Of a DNA stretch of 64,000 nt, positions 54,753 to 64,000 are shown in pieces; the stretch's first letter is position 1; each line of letters starts with the position of its first letter. The DNA comes from Sequoia sempervirens (lineage: Eukaryota > Streptophyta > Pinopsida > Cupressales > Cupressaceae). Where the stretch lies: NCBI GenBank assembly GCA_007258455.2, contig VDFB02047230.1, positions 159,100,635-159,164,634 of the forward strand, in the 5' to 3' direction. The notes under the pieces were generated by a model, which did not search any database, had not been told where the DNA came from, and saw only the letters and a program-made list of their open reading frames with translations. The translations under genes and the position numbers were made by a program.

Positions 54753-56234
54753 GTGAGCACGAATATTGATGAGTTCTCAGTAAAGTAGATCAAGGAAAGT
54801 GTAAGGTTAGAAATGTATACTTGAACTGTCAAGGAAGTAGAACTCGATCTAGCGTACCTAAAGGTGTAGCGAAAGCAAAGGACTCCATAGCTACTCAAAA
54901 CTATGAAGTTGGAAAAATAAAGTGTCTCATAGGCTTGTGGACCTACAAGGAGGCAACCCCCTAGATCACTCACATGAAGGAATCCCCGTGATGTAAGCAC
55001 CTTACAGGCCTACAAACCTACAAGGAAGGTATCCCCCAAAAACTCTAGCATGGAGGAAACCTGAAGGAAGTGGACTCCACAGAGTCAGGAAGCGGCCATG
55101 TAGGCAAGTGAGTGGATAGTCACGCAAACCGTCGATGATTTGGAAGTCTTTCAAAGGGGTCCCTCGGGAACCCTTCAAAAGGAGAGGGGGTCCACTCAAG
55201 GGATGCTTTGTTTGAAAGGTGAGGTCTATTCAGGCTACCCCTAAGCTAGACACGAAAGAAAATGGAATAATCTAGTCAAGCTACCCCCAAGATAGACACA
55301 AAAGAATCCATTTGAGGTAAGTACTTTCAAAGGGGGGTCCCTCGGGAACCCACCATGAAGAAAAAGGGGGTCCACTCAAGGGATGCACAATTCGAAAGAA
55401 AATGTTTATTTTTCAGAGTGATCCATCATCAAAGGATTCTTTCGAAAGATGTTCACTTCTTCAAGGAATTCAAAAGGAAGGATGTGCCCCCATGTGAGGG
55501 GAAGATTAAATTTGTTCGCACTTTGGAGGAAGGTTTTCAAGTCCTTTCTTTACGAACCCGTGATGAAGGAAAGACATTCTATTAGGGTTCCAAGTTGAGA
55601 ATGCAGTTTTGAAGAAAAGTTTGCGTGAATTTTTGAGAAAAGATTCATTAGTAACGAATGAGTTTTCTAAAAAATTGAAACGTTCAAGGAGAAGCGTTGT
55701 CACACATGAGAGGGACAACTCAAGCAAAGAAGAGAAAAAGGTAAAGAAAAAGAAAAAGAGAGAAAAACATGAATAAAGAACACAAGGGGATTTGGTTTAG
55801 CAGGTTCAAATCTATCAGAGCTCATATAAATAATAGGAAACTGTGATGCAAGGTGAAAGATCATCAATCCCCAATTAGATCAAGAAGAATTCATGAGAAG
55901 AAAAATTAAAATAAGAAATCGGGTCAACATGGAAGGGAAGCTTAAATGCTCCCAATGCTTTGCATCATCCCTAATTTATTGAAAATCAAGCACAAACATG
56001 GAAGAATGGTGATACAAATAGAAGAAGGTTTACGACACAAAAACCACACCTGTATCCAAGCACCAACAGGGGTGATGAGGTTCATCCAGGAACACATGGC
56101 ACGAGCATGGGGGAACACATCACAAAACACACATACACACACGCAAGATCAAGAAGGATTTCCTCTTAACATTGATCGACCAAGAGGTCATCCACTTAAC
56201 AATCTAAATCCTCATAAGGGGAAGGAGGATGATC
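54753..56234 (-). other. Non-coding 3' region of element E, with direct repeats
   Basis: A block with GGTCCCTCGGGAACCC and GGGGGTCCACTCAAGGGATG occurs at 55158-55218 and again at 55336-55398. A second pair (GGCTACCCCTAAGCTAGACA / AGCTACCCCCAAGATAGACA) lies near 55232 and 55279. The short frames here have no family features. Confidence 0.6.
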
Positions 56235-57834
56235 CTACAATGGTGGGATGTTAAGAGGAGAATCATTTGACCCTCCCACAACAAGGGCCAAGGAAGACGC
56301 CCCCACGAGGTCTTCTTCACCGAGCTCTTGTGGAGCTAAGGTTAGCGATTTCACAAAGATTGTTGACAAGGCCAGAACCTCATCTATGGAGTTAAACATG
56401 CACCCCATAGGAGTATCGTGTCTAACTTTAGTGGAAGGGGTAGGTTGCACCTAAGATTCACCACTAGGCTCACCAAATGATTCGAGAGAGGTGACAAACT
56501 CAAGACAAGTTGGGACCAGTTTTGTCACCAAGATAGAACAATTCAACACGAGGCCACCTTGTGAAGAAGGCAGACTCCTCTTACATCCTTCACTGTTGGA
56601 AGGACCACACCCCACCTCTTTTTTTATCAGAGGAGATGAACTCCCCACAGATGAGGCTAGAGGTGTGGTGGAAGAGGAGGAAAGAACTGCAGTGGATACA
56701 ACTGAGGTATTAACCATATCCACGGGTTTTGAGAAAGGCTGGACATCTAGAACAGACATCAGCAAGGGCGCCTCCACCGAAGGAGCGATGAACACCTGTA
56801 CCCACTTGGGGTTAGGTACATTCGTACTCGCAACAGAATCTAGGAGTAATATAGGACTAGACTGAAGAGAAGCAGAAGGAAGGGGGAAGAAGACACTACA
56901 GGAGGCCCTGAAGCAAGGGCGGTCATTTCTTCCTCCTTCCTTTGCGAGGCAGCATGCTAAGCCACAAGAGCCTTTTTCGGTGCTTGCACTCACACATAAG
57001 GAAGTTTCTACGACTCTTTGAGTTGAAGGCTGGAGGTTGGGAAGGAATAGAAGGCTCTTGCTCAACCATGGGAATATCCACCACAGTCATTTCTGGCAGA
57101 GGAACAGGTTCTTGCATGGGAGCAAGAGGATCAGTCTGAGGAGTGGCAGGAGTAGTCAACTCAATTGCCTTGATAACAGGCCTCTTCCCATTCATTTCCT
57201 TAGGAGCAGGAGCGGTAGGAGGCCGTGGAGGTTGAGCCAAAGAGTTCCCCCAAGGGGCCTTCTTCCTGTTATACCAAATGGGTCTAGGCTCTGTCGGCAG
57301 AATAGGAAGTTCGAAAGTAGGAAACTTAAGCTTTTGCCAAGTGGGCACCATAGGATTTTCCTACAAACGGGGAGAAAAATCTAACGGTACCACAGTAGAG
57401 TGAGAAGAAGAGCCAAACTGACCAGTGGGAGAGGAAGAAGGAGGGTCCTGAGACTACTTCTCTTCTTGCTTCTTTCATGCCTTAGCAACATCACTATTAG
57501 CTTTTAAGCAAGTCCTATGTGAAACGGCATAAGGCAAGGGAGGGTATCTAACTTTCGGCCTTAGCCACCCTTTCTTATAGTTCTAGTACGTTTTGTGTAG
57601 AAGGTCCATCCTAGGGGAAAGAGGACTAATGGGCATAGGCCAAGAGTGGTCCAAGGAGTAGCTACCATGTGCAACCGGTGGTCTATAACTAGTGTCATGT
57701 ATTACATGCACAAAACCCATCGGCAGGTCCTGTGAAGTGAAAGTTATACCAATACCACTATCCATAGGTTGCGCAGAGGGGATATATTGGTGCAAAAAGG
57801 AGGCCATTAAACACACTATACAATGCTTCCACAA
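56235..57834 (-). pseudogene. Element E ORF, Pro/Ser-rich, unknown (gag-like?)
   Basis: 57834-56923 stays in one frame with stops. It includes SQDLPMGFVHVIHDTSYRPP and SLDHSWPMPISPLS, then KAPWGNSLAQPPRPPTAPAP. A frameshift near 57000 leads to 57065-56235 in another frame, which includes VDMVNTSVVSTAVLSSSSTT and IDEVLALSTIFVKSLTLAPQ. A TAG between GES and VQP lies where Gln is possible. The text near 58000-57850 (TLIGSLSYPLTFRNFVEALY) suggests that the N-terminus lies farther right. No zinc knuckle, protease or RT. Possibly a gag relic or a captured host domain. Confidence 0.45.
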
Positions 57835-58028
57835 AGTTCCTAAAGGTTAAAGGATAAGACAATGACCCAATTAAGGTTTTGTTATGCAATACCTTTGGAA
57901 CCTTCCAACTACACCAATTAGAGTTCGCAGGTTGGGTTGTAATGCGATAGCCTTACAAAACTCACACCGACAACACTCCTAGAGTACGAGGAAAGGAAAT
58001 GTCAAGATCACAAGAACAAAACCAAAAT

Positions 58029-58048
58029 GGTTCACATTGGGTTCACCA
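58029..58048 (-). other. Element E primer binding site (tRNA not identified)
   Basis: On the minus strand TGGTGAACCCAATGTGAACC lies four bases past the LTR end CTCTTACA. Confidence 0.6.
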
Positions 58049-58052
58049 AAAA

Positions 58053-59284
58053 TGTAAGAGAGGGGGACCACCATGTGCAAGGCCCCAGGTCACAAAGGGC
58101 CAAGATGAGGAAGGATGCCCTAACTTACCTCAGCTAAATAGGTGTTAGGATATGTAGGACGAGAATGATGAGGACTATGAGGCCCTTCAACCACTTTACA
58201 AACCCGAAATGTAGGAAGGGGCTAGGCGAGCTAGTTTTTAGGTTCAACACTACACCTCAGGGAGCTCTTTTCTCGAGGATGAAAGCGCGATCCTTGGATG
58301 ACAGCGTGGTGTGTTGGCATCTCTAAAGTGTATTGGTGTATGTACGGCTAAACAACAATGGAGACAAGGGCAAACATAGAAAAACTAGCTAATGGCCCAA
58401 CAAATTAACTAAAGGGCCAAAATAATGTGATTAAGTAAATAAAGTATTCTCTAATGTTGTAAAGTAGAAATACAAGAGTGAAAAGGGAAAGAATGATCTC
58501 ACCAAGAAACTCATTTGCCAGCTAGCTCTTCGAAAGCATGTTCACCTACACACACAAAGGAGAGGAAAATGTTGGGTGGCTGTATAGGGGCCTACCTTAG
58601 TTAGACCCCCGTTTAGGTGTTTCCACCTCCATGGATAGCCAAGAAAGTGAGATAAAGAGAACAATGTAATAAATAGCACAAGAGCATTACAAAATAGTAA
58701 AGTGTTAACTCAACCAAGTGATAAAGGAGAGGAGAGGGAAGCTTACCACCTCCACCAAGAGCATTCAAGGCTGCTTGGGGGAGAAAATGAGAGTATTTGA
58801 GCCTCTGCTGCAATGGTTTGGTCCCAAAATTGCTCTACTAAAGTGATGGAGCGGAGCTTCTGCTGCTATGGAATGCTTGGAATGCTACTTGAAAGCTTGA
58901 GAGAGAGTGAAGTGAGCTTGTGAAGTGATAGAATGAGTGCTTGAAGTTGTGAAGAAGCTAGAATACATGTTGAAGGAATGAAAGAAACAACCATATTCAG
59001 GTTGGTTGGCCGAAGGGGGAGTTACAACTTGACTCCCAATGAGAAGTGTAATGCCTCTGCAGGTTCAGCCACAAGAATCTTCCAAGGACGTAAGCGCGTC
59101 ACACGGACGTCTGCGCACTATGCGGGCATCCCCGACAAAAACACCTCCACCAACACTCAAAACAGGTGCCAAGTGTGATGAATGTAGTGGTCTTAGTTGG
59201 AATTAAGCCTCCAAACTTGGTTTTCTAAGGTGGATAAAGGCAAAAAGGGGATTTGTGCATGGGGTGCCAATTTAATTCTATACA
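58053..59284 (-). repeat. 5' LTR of element E
   Basis: 1232 bp, plus-strand ends TGTAAGAGAGGGGGACCACC and TTAATTCTATACA. The ORF at 58813-58613 has a counterpart at 54257-54057 in the other LTR and is a repeat by-product. Confidence 0.85.
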
Positions 59285-59948
59285 ACTAGTTGCAGTACAT
59301 TTTTTGAATCCTTGTTGCAATAAGTACTTATCTAACCTTGCATACCAAGCTCTAGGAGTATGTTTAAGTCCATACAATGCCTTCTTCAACCTACAGACCA
59401 TATCAACATCATCTGAAAACTGAACACCTTCAAATTGTTCAATGTATAGCTCTTTTTCTAGCTCACCATTCAAGAATGTAGACTTCACATGAAGTCTTTA
59501 TGTGTTGCAAAATCCAAAAACATTCTAATTGCTTCCATCTTTGCAACCAGAGCAAAAGTCTCTTAAAAATATATTCCTTCTACTTGTGAATAGCCCTTAC
59601 ACACAAGTCTAGCCTTATTTATGTTAACTTTTCCATCCTCATTCAACTTGTTCATAAAAACCCATTTAGTTCTTGTTACATTCTTGTTTGTAGGTTTTGG
59701 GAAAATTTCCCAAGTCTAATTCTTCTCAATCTATTCCAACTCTTCTTTCATAGCTTTGATCCAATTCTCATCTTTGCACACTCCAGTCACTATTTTAGGT
59801 TCCACCTGTAAATGATAAAAAATACCTATTCCTCTGTCATAGTAGCTTTTCTTCTTGTCAACACACCTTTTCTCTTATCTCCAATGATCCAATCTTTAGA
59901 ATGATTCTTCTACTCATACTTAAGAGTTTTAGGGATATTTTTTGGATC
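59285..59948 (-). pseudogene. Copia B RT (5' part)
   Basis: 59488-59285 reads KSTFLNGELEKELYIEQFEG, then ALYGLKHTPRAWYARLDKYL and QQGFKKCTATS, copia RT blocks, ending at the element E insertion. Upstream (59500-59940) RT is frameshifted. At LLQQGF it keeps the Gln that is a TAA in copia A. Confidence 0.85.
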
Positions 59949-60981
59949 TTATTCCTCTTCAAATTTCATCTCTTTTTCTTTCTCTTTATCCTTTTCTTCT
60001 TCACTACAAGGGGATTCATCATATTCATATCCTTCTATTAATACAAAACTCTGATGTGGTTCTTCATACACTTTGACACTTGCACTTTCAAAAGTATTCT
60101 TCAACCTTTTATTATAGCATCGGTATGCTTTGTTGTTTGTAGAGTATCCAAGGAAGATTCCTTCATCATATATTGCATCAAACTTTCCTAATTTTTCTTC
60201 ATCTCTTATGATATAGCAATTACTTCCAAACACTCTGAAGTATTTCATAATGGGAGATTTTTCATACCATAACTCATAGGGAGTCTTTGAACTGTTCACT
60301 CTTGCTTGACCTCTGTTAAGTATATAGATTATAGTATGAATTGATTCTCTCCAATAGACATCCGGTAGATTTACTTCCTTCATCATTGTCCTTGTTGCTT
60401 CTAGAACTTTCATGTTCTTCCTCTCCACAACTCCATTATGTTGAGGAGTCTTGGGGGCTGAAAGATGCCTCTTTATTCCATGATATTCACAAAAAATGTT
60501 AAACACATTAGAGGTGAACTCACCACCTCTATCAAACCTCAAAAACTTGATTTTTAGATCCTTTCATTCTCAACCATAGATTTAAATTCTTTAAACTTAT
60601 ATAGAGCTTCTGATTTTTTTTTGAGAAATGTCATCCAAGTCATTTTAGAATAATCATCAATCAATAACATAAAATACCTATCACCTTGAGACTTCTTATT
60701 CTGGTAGGTACACAAAGTTCTGTATGCACCAACTCCAAAGGTCCTATGATAGAATATTCTTTAGCTTTGAACCTCTTTTTTATTTTCTTTCCAAACTAAC
60801 ATTCCATGCAAATTACATTGATATGCTTTGTAATCTTTGGTAGATCTCTCACAACATCAGTAGAATTGATCTTCACTAGGCTATCAAAATTGATGTGACC
60901 CATTATTTTATGCTTATAGCTAACTTTCATTGATTTGAAACATAAATCATTTAGCACCACTACCTTTGAGCTGATAAACAT
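59949..60981 (-). pseudogene. Copia B integrase
   Basis: The zinc-finger segment (60981-60796) has HKIMGHINFDSLVKIN and CMEC. The core has LLIDDYSKMTW in a shifted frame near 60690. 60542-59949 has FDRGGEFTSNVF, PQHNGVVERKNMK, then KTPYELWYEKSPIMKYFRVF and GIFLGYSTNNKAYRCYNKRL, ending in a Lys/Glu-rich linker. D, D and E are all encoded, but frameshifts separate them. Confidence 0.9.
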
Positions 60982-61340
60982 TACCTTCTATCCTTGTACC
61001 TGCAACAACCAAAGTTTTGGATCTCCCTTTTTTGATTTCACAACCATTATCCTGAAACACCAAATTATATCCTCTGCTACACATTTTTCCTACTTTTAGA
61101 AGATTATGCCAGAGACCCTTCACATAAATAACATCATCTATTTTATGTTTTCCATCAAAACTAATTGAATAGTTTCCATAGATCTCAGTAGATGTATCAT
61201 CACCAAACTTAACAAAACCACCATCATATTTATGAAGTTTTACAAACTTACTCTTATCACTTGTCATACAATTTAAGCATCCAAAATAAATTATTTAGTA
61301 ATTCCTCTCTTCTCTTGCATGAAAAATGGTCACTATAGTT
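60947..61340 (-). pseudogene. Copia B protease and gag-pre-integrase segment
   Basis: MTSDKSKFVKLHKYDGGFVK, then IDDVIYVKGLWHNLLKVGKM and GCEIKKGRSKTLVVAGTRIE match the same stretch in copia A. The active-site DSG is replaced by YFG in front of the Cys (YFGCLNCMTSDK), so the catalytic Asp is lost. Confidence 0.8.
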
Positions 61341-62330
61341 CCTTCAATGTTGTGACCTATTATCAGAGCACTTTCCTTCATACATCTTTCAAAATTATTA
61401 GAATTAGTTCCAACATTTAAAGCCATGAACAAGCATTCATCATTGTAATCATTAGGATAGTCTGATTCTTCATCATTGGATACACCATCATCTTTTTCAA
61501 CATAATAGATCTTCTTGAAAAATTTCCCTTTATGATCCTTATGTTTTTCATTTGAAACTTTGATTGGATATTTAGAAGAATAATGACCTATCTTTCCACA
61601 ATTGAAATACTTGAAGGGTAACTTACCTCTATATTTTCCAGTGCCCTTTTTCAATCTCTTTAAAAAACTTTCTTCCACCTCATCAAAGATCATTTGGATC
61701 TGATTCATCATCCTTCTCTACTAGTTTGAATTTAAAGGCGATCACTTTCTTTGTAGCATCTTGACTAAACTCTCTTAATTCATAAGAAATTAAAGCACCA
61801 AACATATGATCTCTAAAATAATTATCTAAATTTTGAGCTTCTGCAATAGAAAAAACTTTAGAAATATAAGCTTTAGGAAGAGTTCTTAATACCTTTTTCA
61901 CAACTTCACTTTCTTCCAACTTGCCACCAAGACCACTTATGGCATTGAAAACTTCATCCACTTTGAGCATGTAGGCAATAATATCTTCATCTTCAAACAT
62001 CCTTAGGTTTTCAAATTTGGCTTTGTAATTCTACATCTTTGCTTGCTTGACTTTATCATCTCCTTCATAAATTCTCTCGAACTTTTTCCAAACATCTTTA
62101 TTAGATTTCAAACTTATCACTTTCCCAAGTTCAGAATCAGAGAGACCACTCAGAATAGTATTCCTTTCTTTACCATTTCTCTCATAATCCTTGATTTCAT
62201 CATCATTTATTGGACCAACAATAGGCAAGGTATATCCTTTTTCAATTGAGTGTCAGACTCCGAATCCAAGGGAGACTAGAAAGGACCCCATCTTGGATTT
62301 CCAATAAGAATAATTTGTTCCATTTAACAT
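61295..62330 (-). pseudogene. Copia B gag
   Basis: ATG at 62330 opens MLNGTNYSYWKSKM, the copia gag start, followed by a TGA at 62255-62253. Then come LSGLSDSELGKVISLKSNKD, VWKKFERIYEGDDKVKQAKM, VLRTLPKAYISKVFSIAEAQ and DHMFGALISYELREF. After a frameshift the zinc knuckle reads YFNCGKIGHYSSKY: the first and last Cys are both Tyr, each one G-to-A change away. Confidence 0.9.
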
Positions 62331-62402
62331 AGGAGCTTTGACACCCTACGTGTGTGCCATCTAGATCTACCTCAAGCGATTAAGATTTCTCCAAGGAACC
62401 AC

Positions 62403-62417
62403 AACTATGATACCAAT
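62403..62417 (-). other. Copia B primer binding site
   Basis: The minus strand reads TTGGTATCATAGTTGTGG, the initiator-Met type with changes, directly after the LTR. Confidence 0.75.
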
Positions 62418-64000
62418 TTTTAGATGCACATGGCAATTAAGAGGGGGGATGAATTAGTTGTACATTAAAACATTCAATACCTCATTAAATTTCAAACCCT
62501 TATCAAACTCTAAAGCCTCACTAAGCATTAGTAGAATGTAAACATGTGAAACACCAATGCAAACACAATCATACACAAGATAACACCATATTTACATGGA
62601 AAACCTAAGGGAAAAACAACAATGAGGAATAGCTCACATATATATGAATAGCAACACTTAATACAATTATGCTCACTGCCAGAAGGACTCACTGTCTGCA
62701 AGAAAGAAGAATAGAAGAAGAATGTTACAAAGAGATTCACTATCTCAAGACAATAGGAGAAATCCACCATTGCAACTATATGCCATCCACAGCCTTTGGC
62801 TCACTACCTCTAGTAACTTCAAGCACATTGAAATGTAGAAACCTTTTGCTCACTACTTTCAAAAGTTGTAAGCATTAAATCTCAAACTCAAATCACCACA
62901 CTTAATCACATTCACATCATTTATACTCTTCTCACCTCAACACAAACTCCACCTTGTATTTATACCATATGTGACCTAAAGAATCTCAATTAGGTTGGCC
63001 TCAATGAAAAATATGCACCTCAAATGTGCAACACCAAAATAGGTGGGTGCCAAACACTTCTGTGGTGGAAAGAAGAGAATCCAGACCATGCCATGGGTTA
63101 ACTAAGACCCAAATCTACACCACCACACTACATAACACATTCACAATCCATGTGGTACCTCTGCAAATAGCACTAGCATGCCAGGTCATCCAAACTCTAA
63201 CTAACAGTACACGTGACCATGTACATGCTTCTCCAAGTCTGAAAAAAACATGAAAAACACACATCAACACTTCATAGCATCCACACAACACCCCAAAATA
63301 TTCCAACATCATCAAAATATTCTACAAGACTATCACAACCACCTGAAACTGAAGAAAACTTTCATTCTGTGCAACCAAACATGCTAGCACAAACATACAA
63401 CTTACTAACTAACCTTGTGGAACACCTCAACACCTAAAACGTCAAGTGAGGCAAGTTACAAACAATATAAGCACATTCCCAAGTATGCAAGACAAGAAAT
63501 CTCAACACGGAGAAATGGAGAGCAATCTCATTTCTCTCAAACAACTTTCTTCACAAACAAACACACTGTCAAACACATCTTCCACTATTGAATGATCCAA
63601 AACTTGAAACTCTACATATAGAGCCTCTGAATACCTCTAATCATCACATCCAAACTACACAAGCATATCTTCAACCATGAAAAAATCCAGAGCACAACAC
63701 TAACACACCTTTGTCACATTGCACACTCTTTTATTAAAATTTTCTCAAAAGCACTTGGAAACCAAGTGAACTAGTTGTATCAGCAATGCCAACACAACAC
63801 TACAAAACCTTATCATCATGAGCACAACATTTTCAATACCAACAATCTCCCCATCTACAATATATACCCAACACCACACTAGAGGTTGACATCAGTGACA
63901 ATACTAAAGACAAAATAGTGCAACACACTCACTGCTAACCCTACAACAATCTTCTTGACCATACCAGAGGTTGACATCAATGACAACACCAACAACATAC
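62418..64000 (-). repeat. 5' LTR of copia B, cut by the window end
   Basis: It matches 50297-51914 from GATGCACATGGCAATT onward. Aligned with the left LTR, its outer end should lie about 8 bases beyond 64000. A minus-strand TATA box (TATAAATACAAGG) lies near 62964-62953. Confidence 0.85.

Larger units (their letters stand above)
53516..59284 (-). mobile_element. Element E: non-autonomous LTR retrotransposon
   Basis: 5769 bp with LTRs at 53516-54736 and 58053-59284, a polypurine tract beside the left LTR and a primer site beside the right LTR, so it reads on the minus strand. Flanks are GCTAT and ACTAG (3 of 5 bases agree), an aged target duplication. Rejoining the flanks restores copia B RT (CTATS / NLYFKV). 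The 3.3-kb interior has one decayed ORF and no protease, RT or integrase. Confidence 0.85.
50297..64000 (-). mobile_element. Ty1/copia retrotransposon B, split by element E
   Basis: Minus-strand copia element: 5' LTR at right (62418 to just past the window end), primer site, gag, protease, integrase, RT and RNase H, then 3' LTR at left (50297-51914). RT is cut by element E (53516-59284). The two LTRs match along their length (AAACATTCAAT(C/A)CCTCATT near each left end). Protease and zinc knuckle residues are mutated, and RT is frameshifted. Confidence 0.9.

Noticed and set aside
1..64000. A new multi-gene biological system
   Set aside because: All coding text that I can identify belongs to retrotransposons and every frame is broken; no operon-like or cellular gene cluster is present.

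Overview
The window looks like plant nuclear DNA from a large, repeat-choked genome. Nested, heavily decayed LTR retrotransposons of plant type (Ty1/copia, Athila/Tat-like Ty3/gypsy, chromovirus) and a plant LINE with an RNase H domain fill most of it. I see no intact cellular gene, no rRNA or tRNA gene and no CRISPR array. A conifer or other gymnosperm is my best guess from the age and depth of nesting; this is inference, not proof.

Layout. 1-~9100: minus-strand Athila/Tat-like gypsy element (gag 7454-5619, protease 5579-5205, RT and RNase H 4635-3292, integrase ~2990-1911, tRNA-Asp-type primer site 7832-7814, start of its 5' LTR at 7839). A 44-bp tandem array (1146-1735) and a plant-transposon-like ORF (478-89) lie beyond pol. 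9100-13080: relics, including a stop-riddled ORF at 9819-10286. 13081-22225: plus-strand copia element A. Its protease region carries a complete 370-bp TRIM (16027-16396). Its RNase H is split by a 2578-bp solo LTR (19188-21765). Its 3' LTR stops after about 160 bp. 22226-26290: AT-rich DNA with a GA/TC tract and relics of gypsy gag/protease and copia RT. 26291-30200: two LTRs of one chromovirus family in inverted orientation, one holding a 991-bp retroposon (27690-28680), followed by a minus-strand integrase and chromodomain relic.

30936 to beyond 64000 is one multi-level nest. Element D (plus, 611-bp LTR, no recognisable coding) is interrupted at about 35185 by element C (plus, LTR about 1.26 kb, a long Gln-rich gag-like ORF, no pol). 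The 5' LTR of C is split by a 4.1-kb LINE (35458-39551) with a 20-bp target duplication. The 3' LTR of D is broken after 28 bp by copia element B (minus, 50297 to just past 64000). The RT of B is split by element E (minus, 53516-59284), a non-autonomous LTR element with a Pro/Ser-rich ORF and no pol.

These genes no longer work together as a system. In life, the autonomous copia, gypsy and LINE copies would have supplied RT and integrase, and D, C, E and the TRIM look like dependents on such machinery. Many in-frame stops are TAG/TAA at positions expected to be Gln, consistent with deamination of methylated cytosine in silenced DNA. The most unusual items are the TRIM, the three coding-poor LTR elements (D, C, E), the 991-bp retroposon of unknown coding content, a run of polypurine-tract copies next to the B 3' LTR, and the hairpin-bearing 44-bp array.
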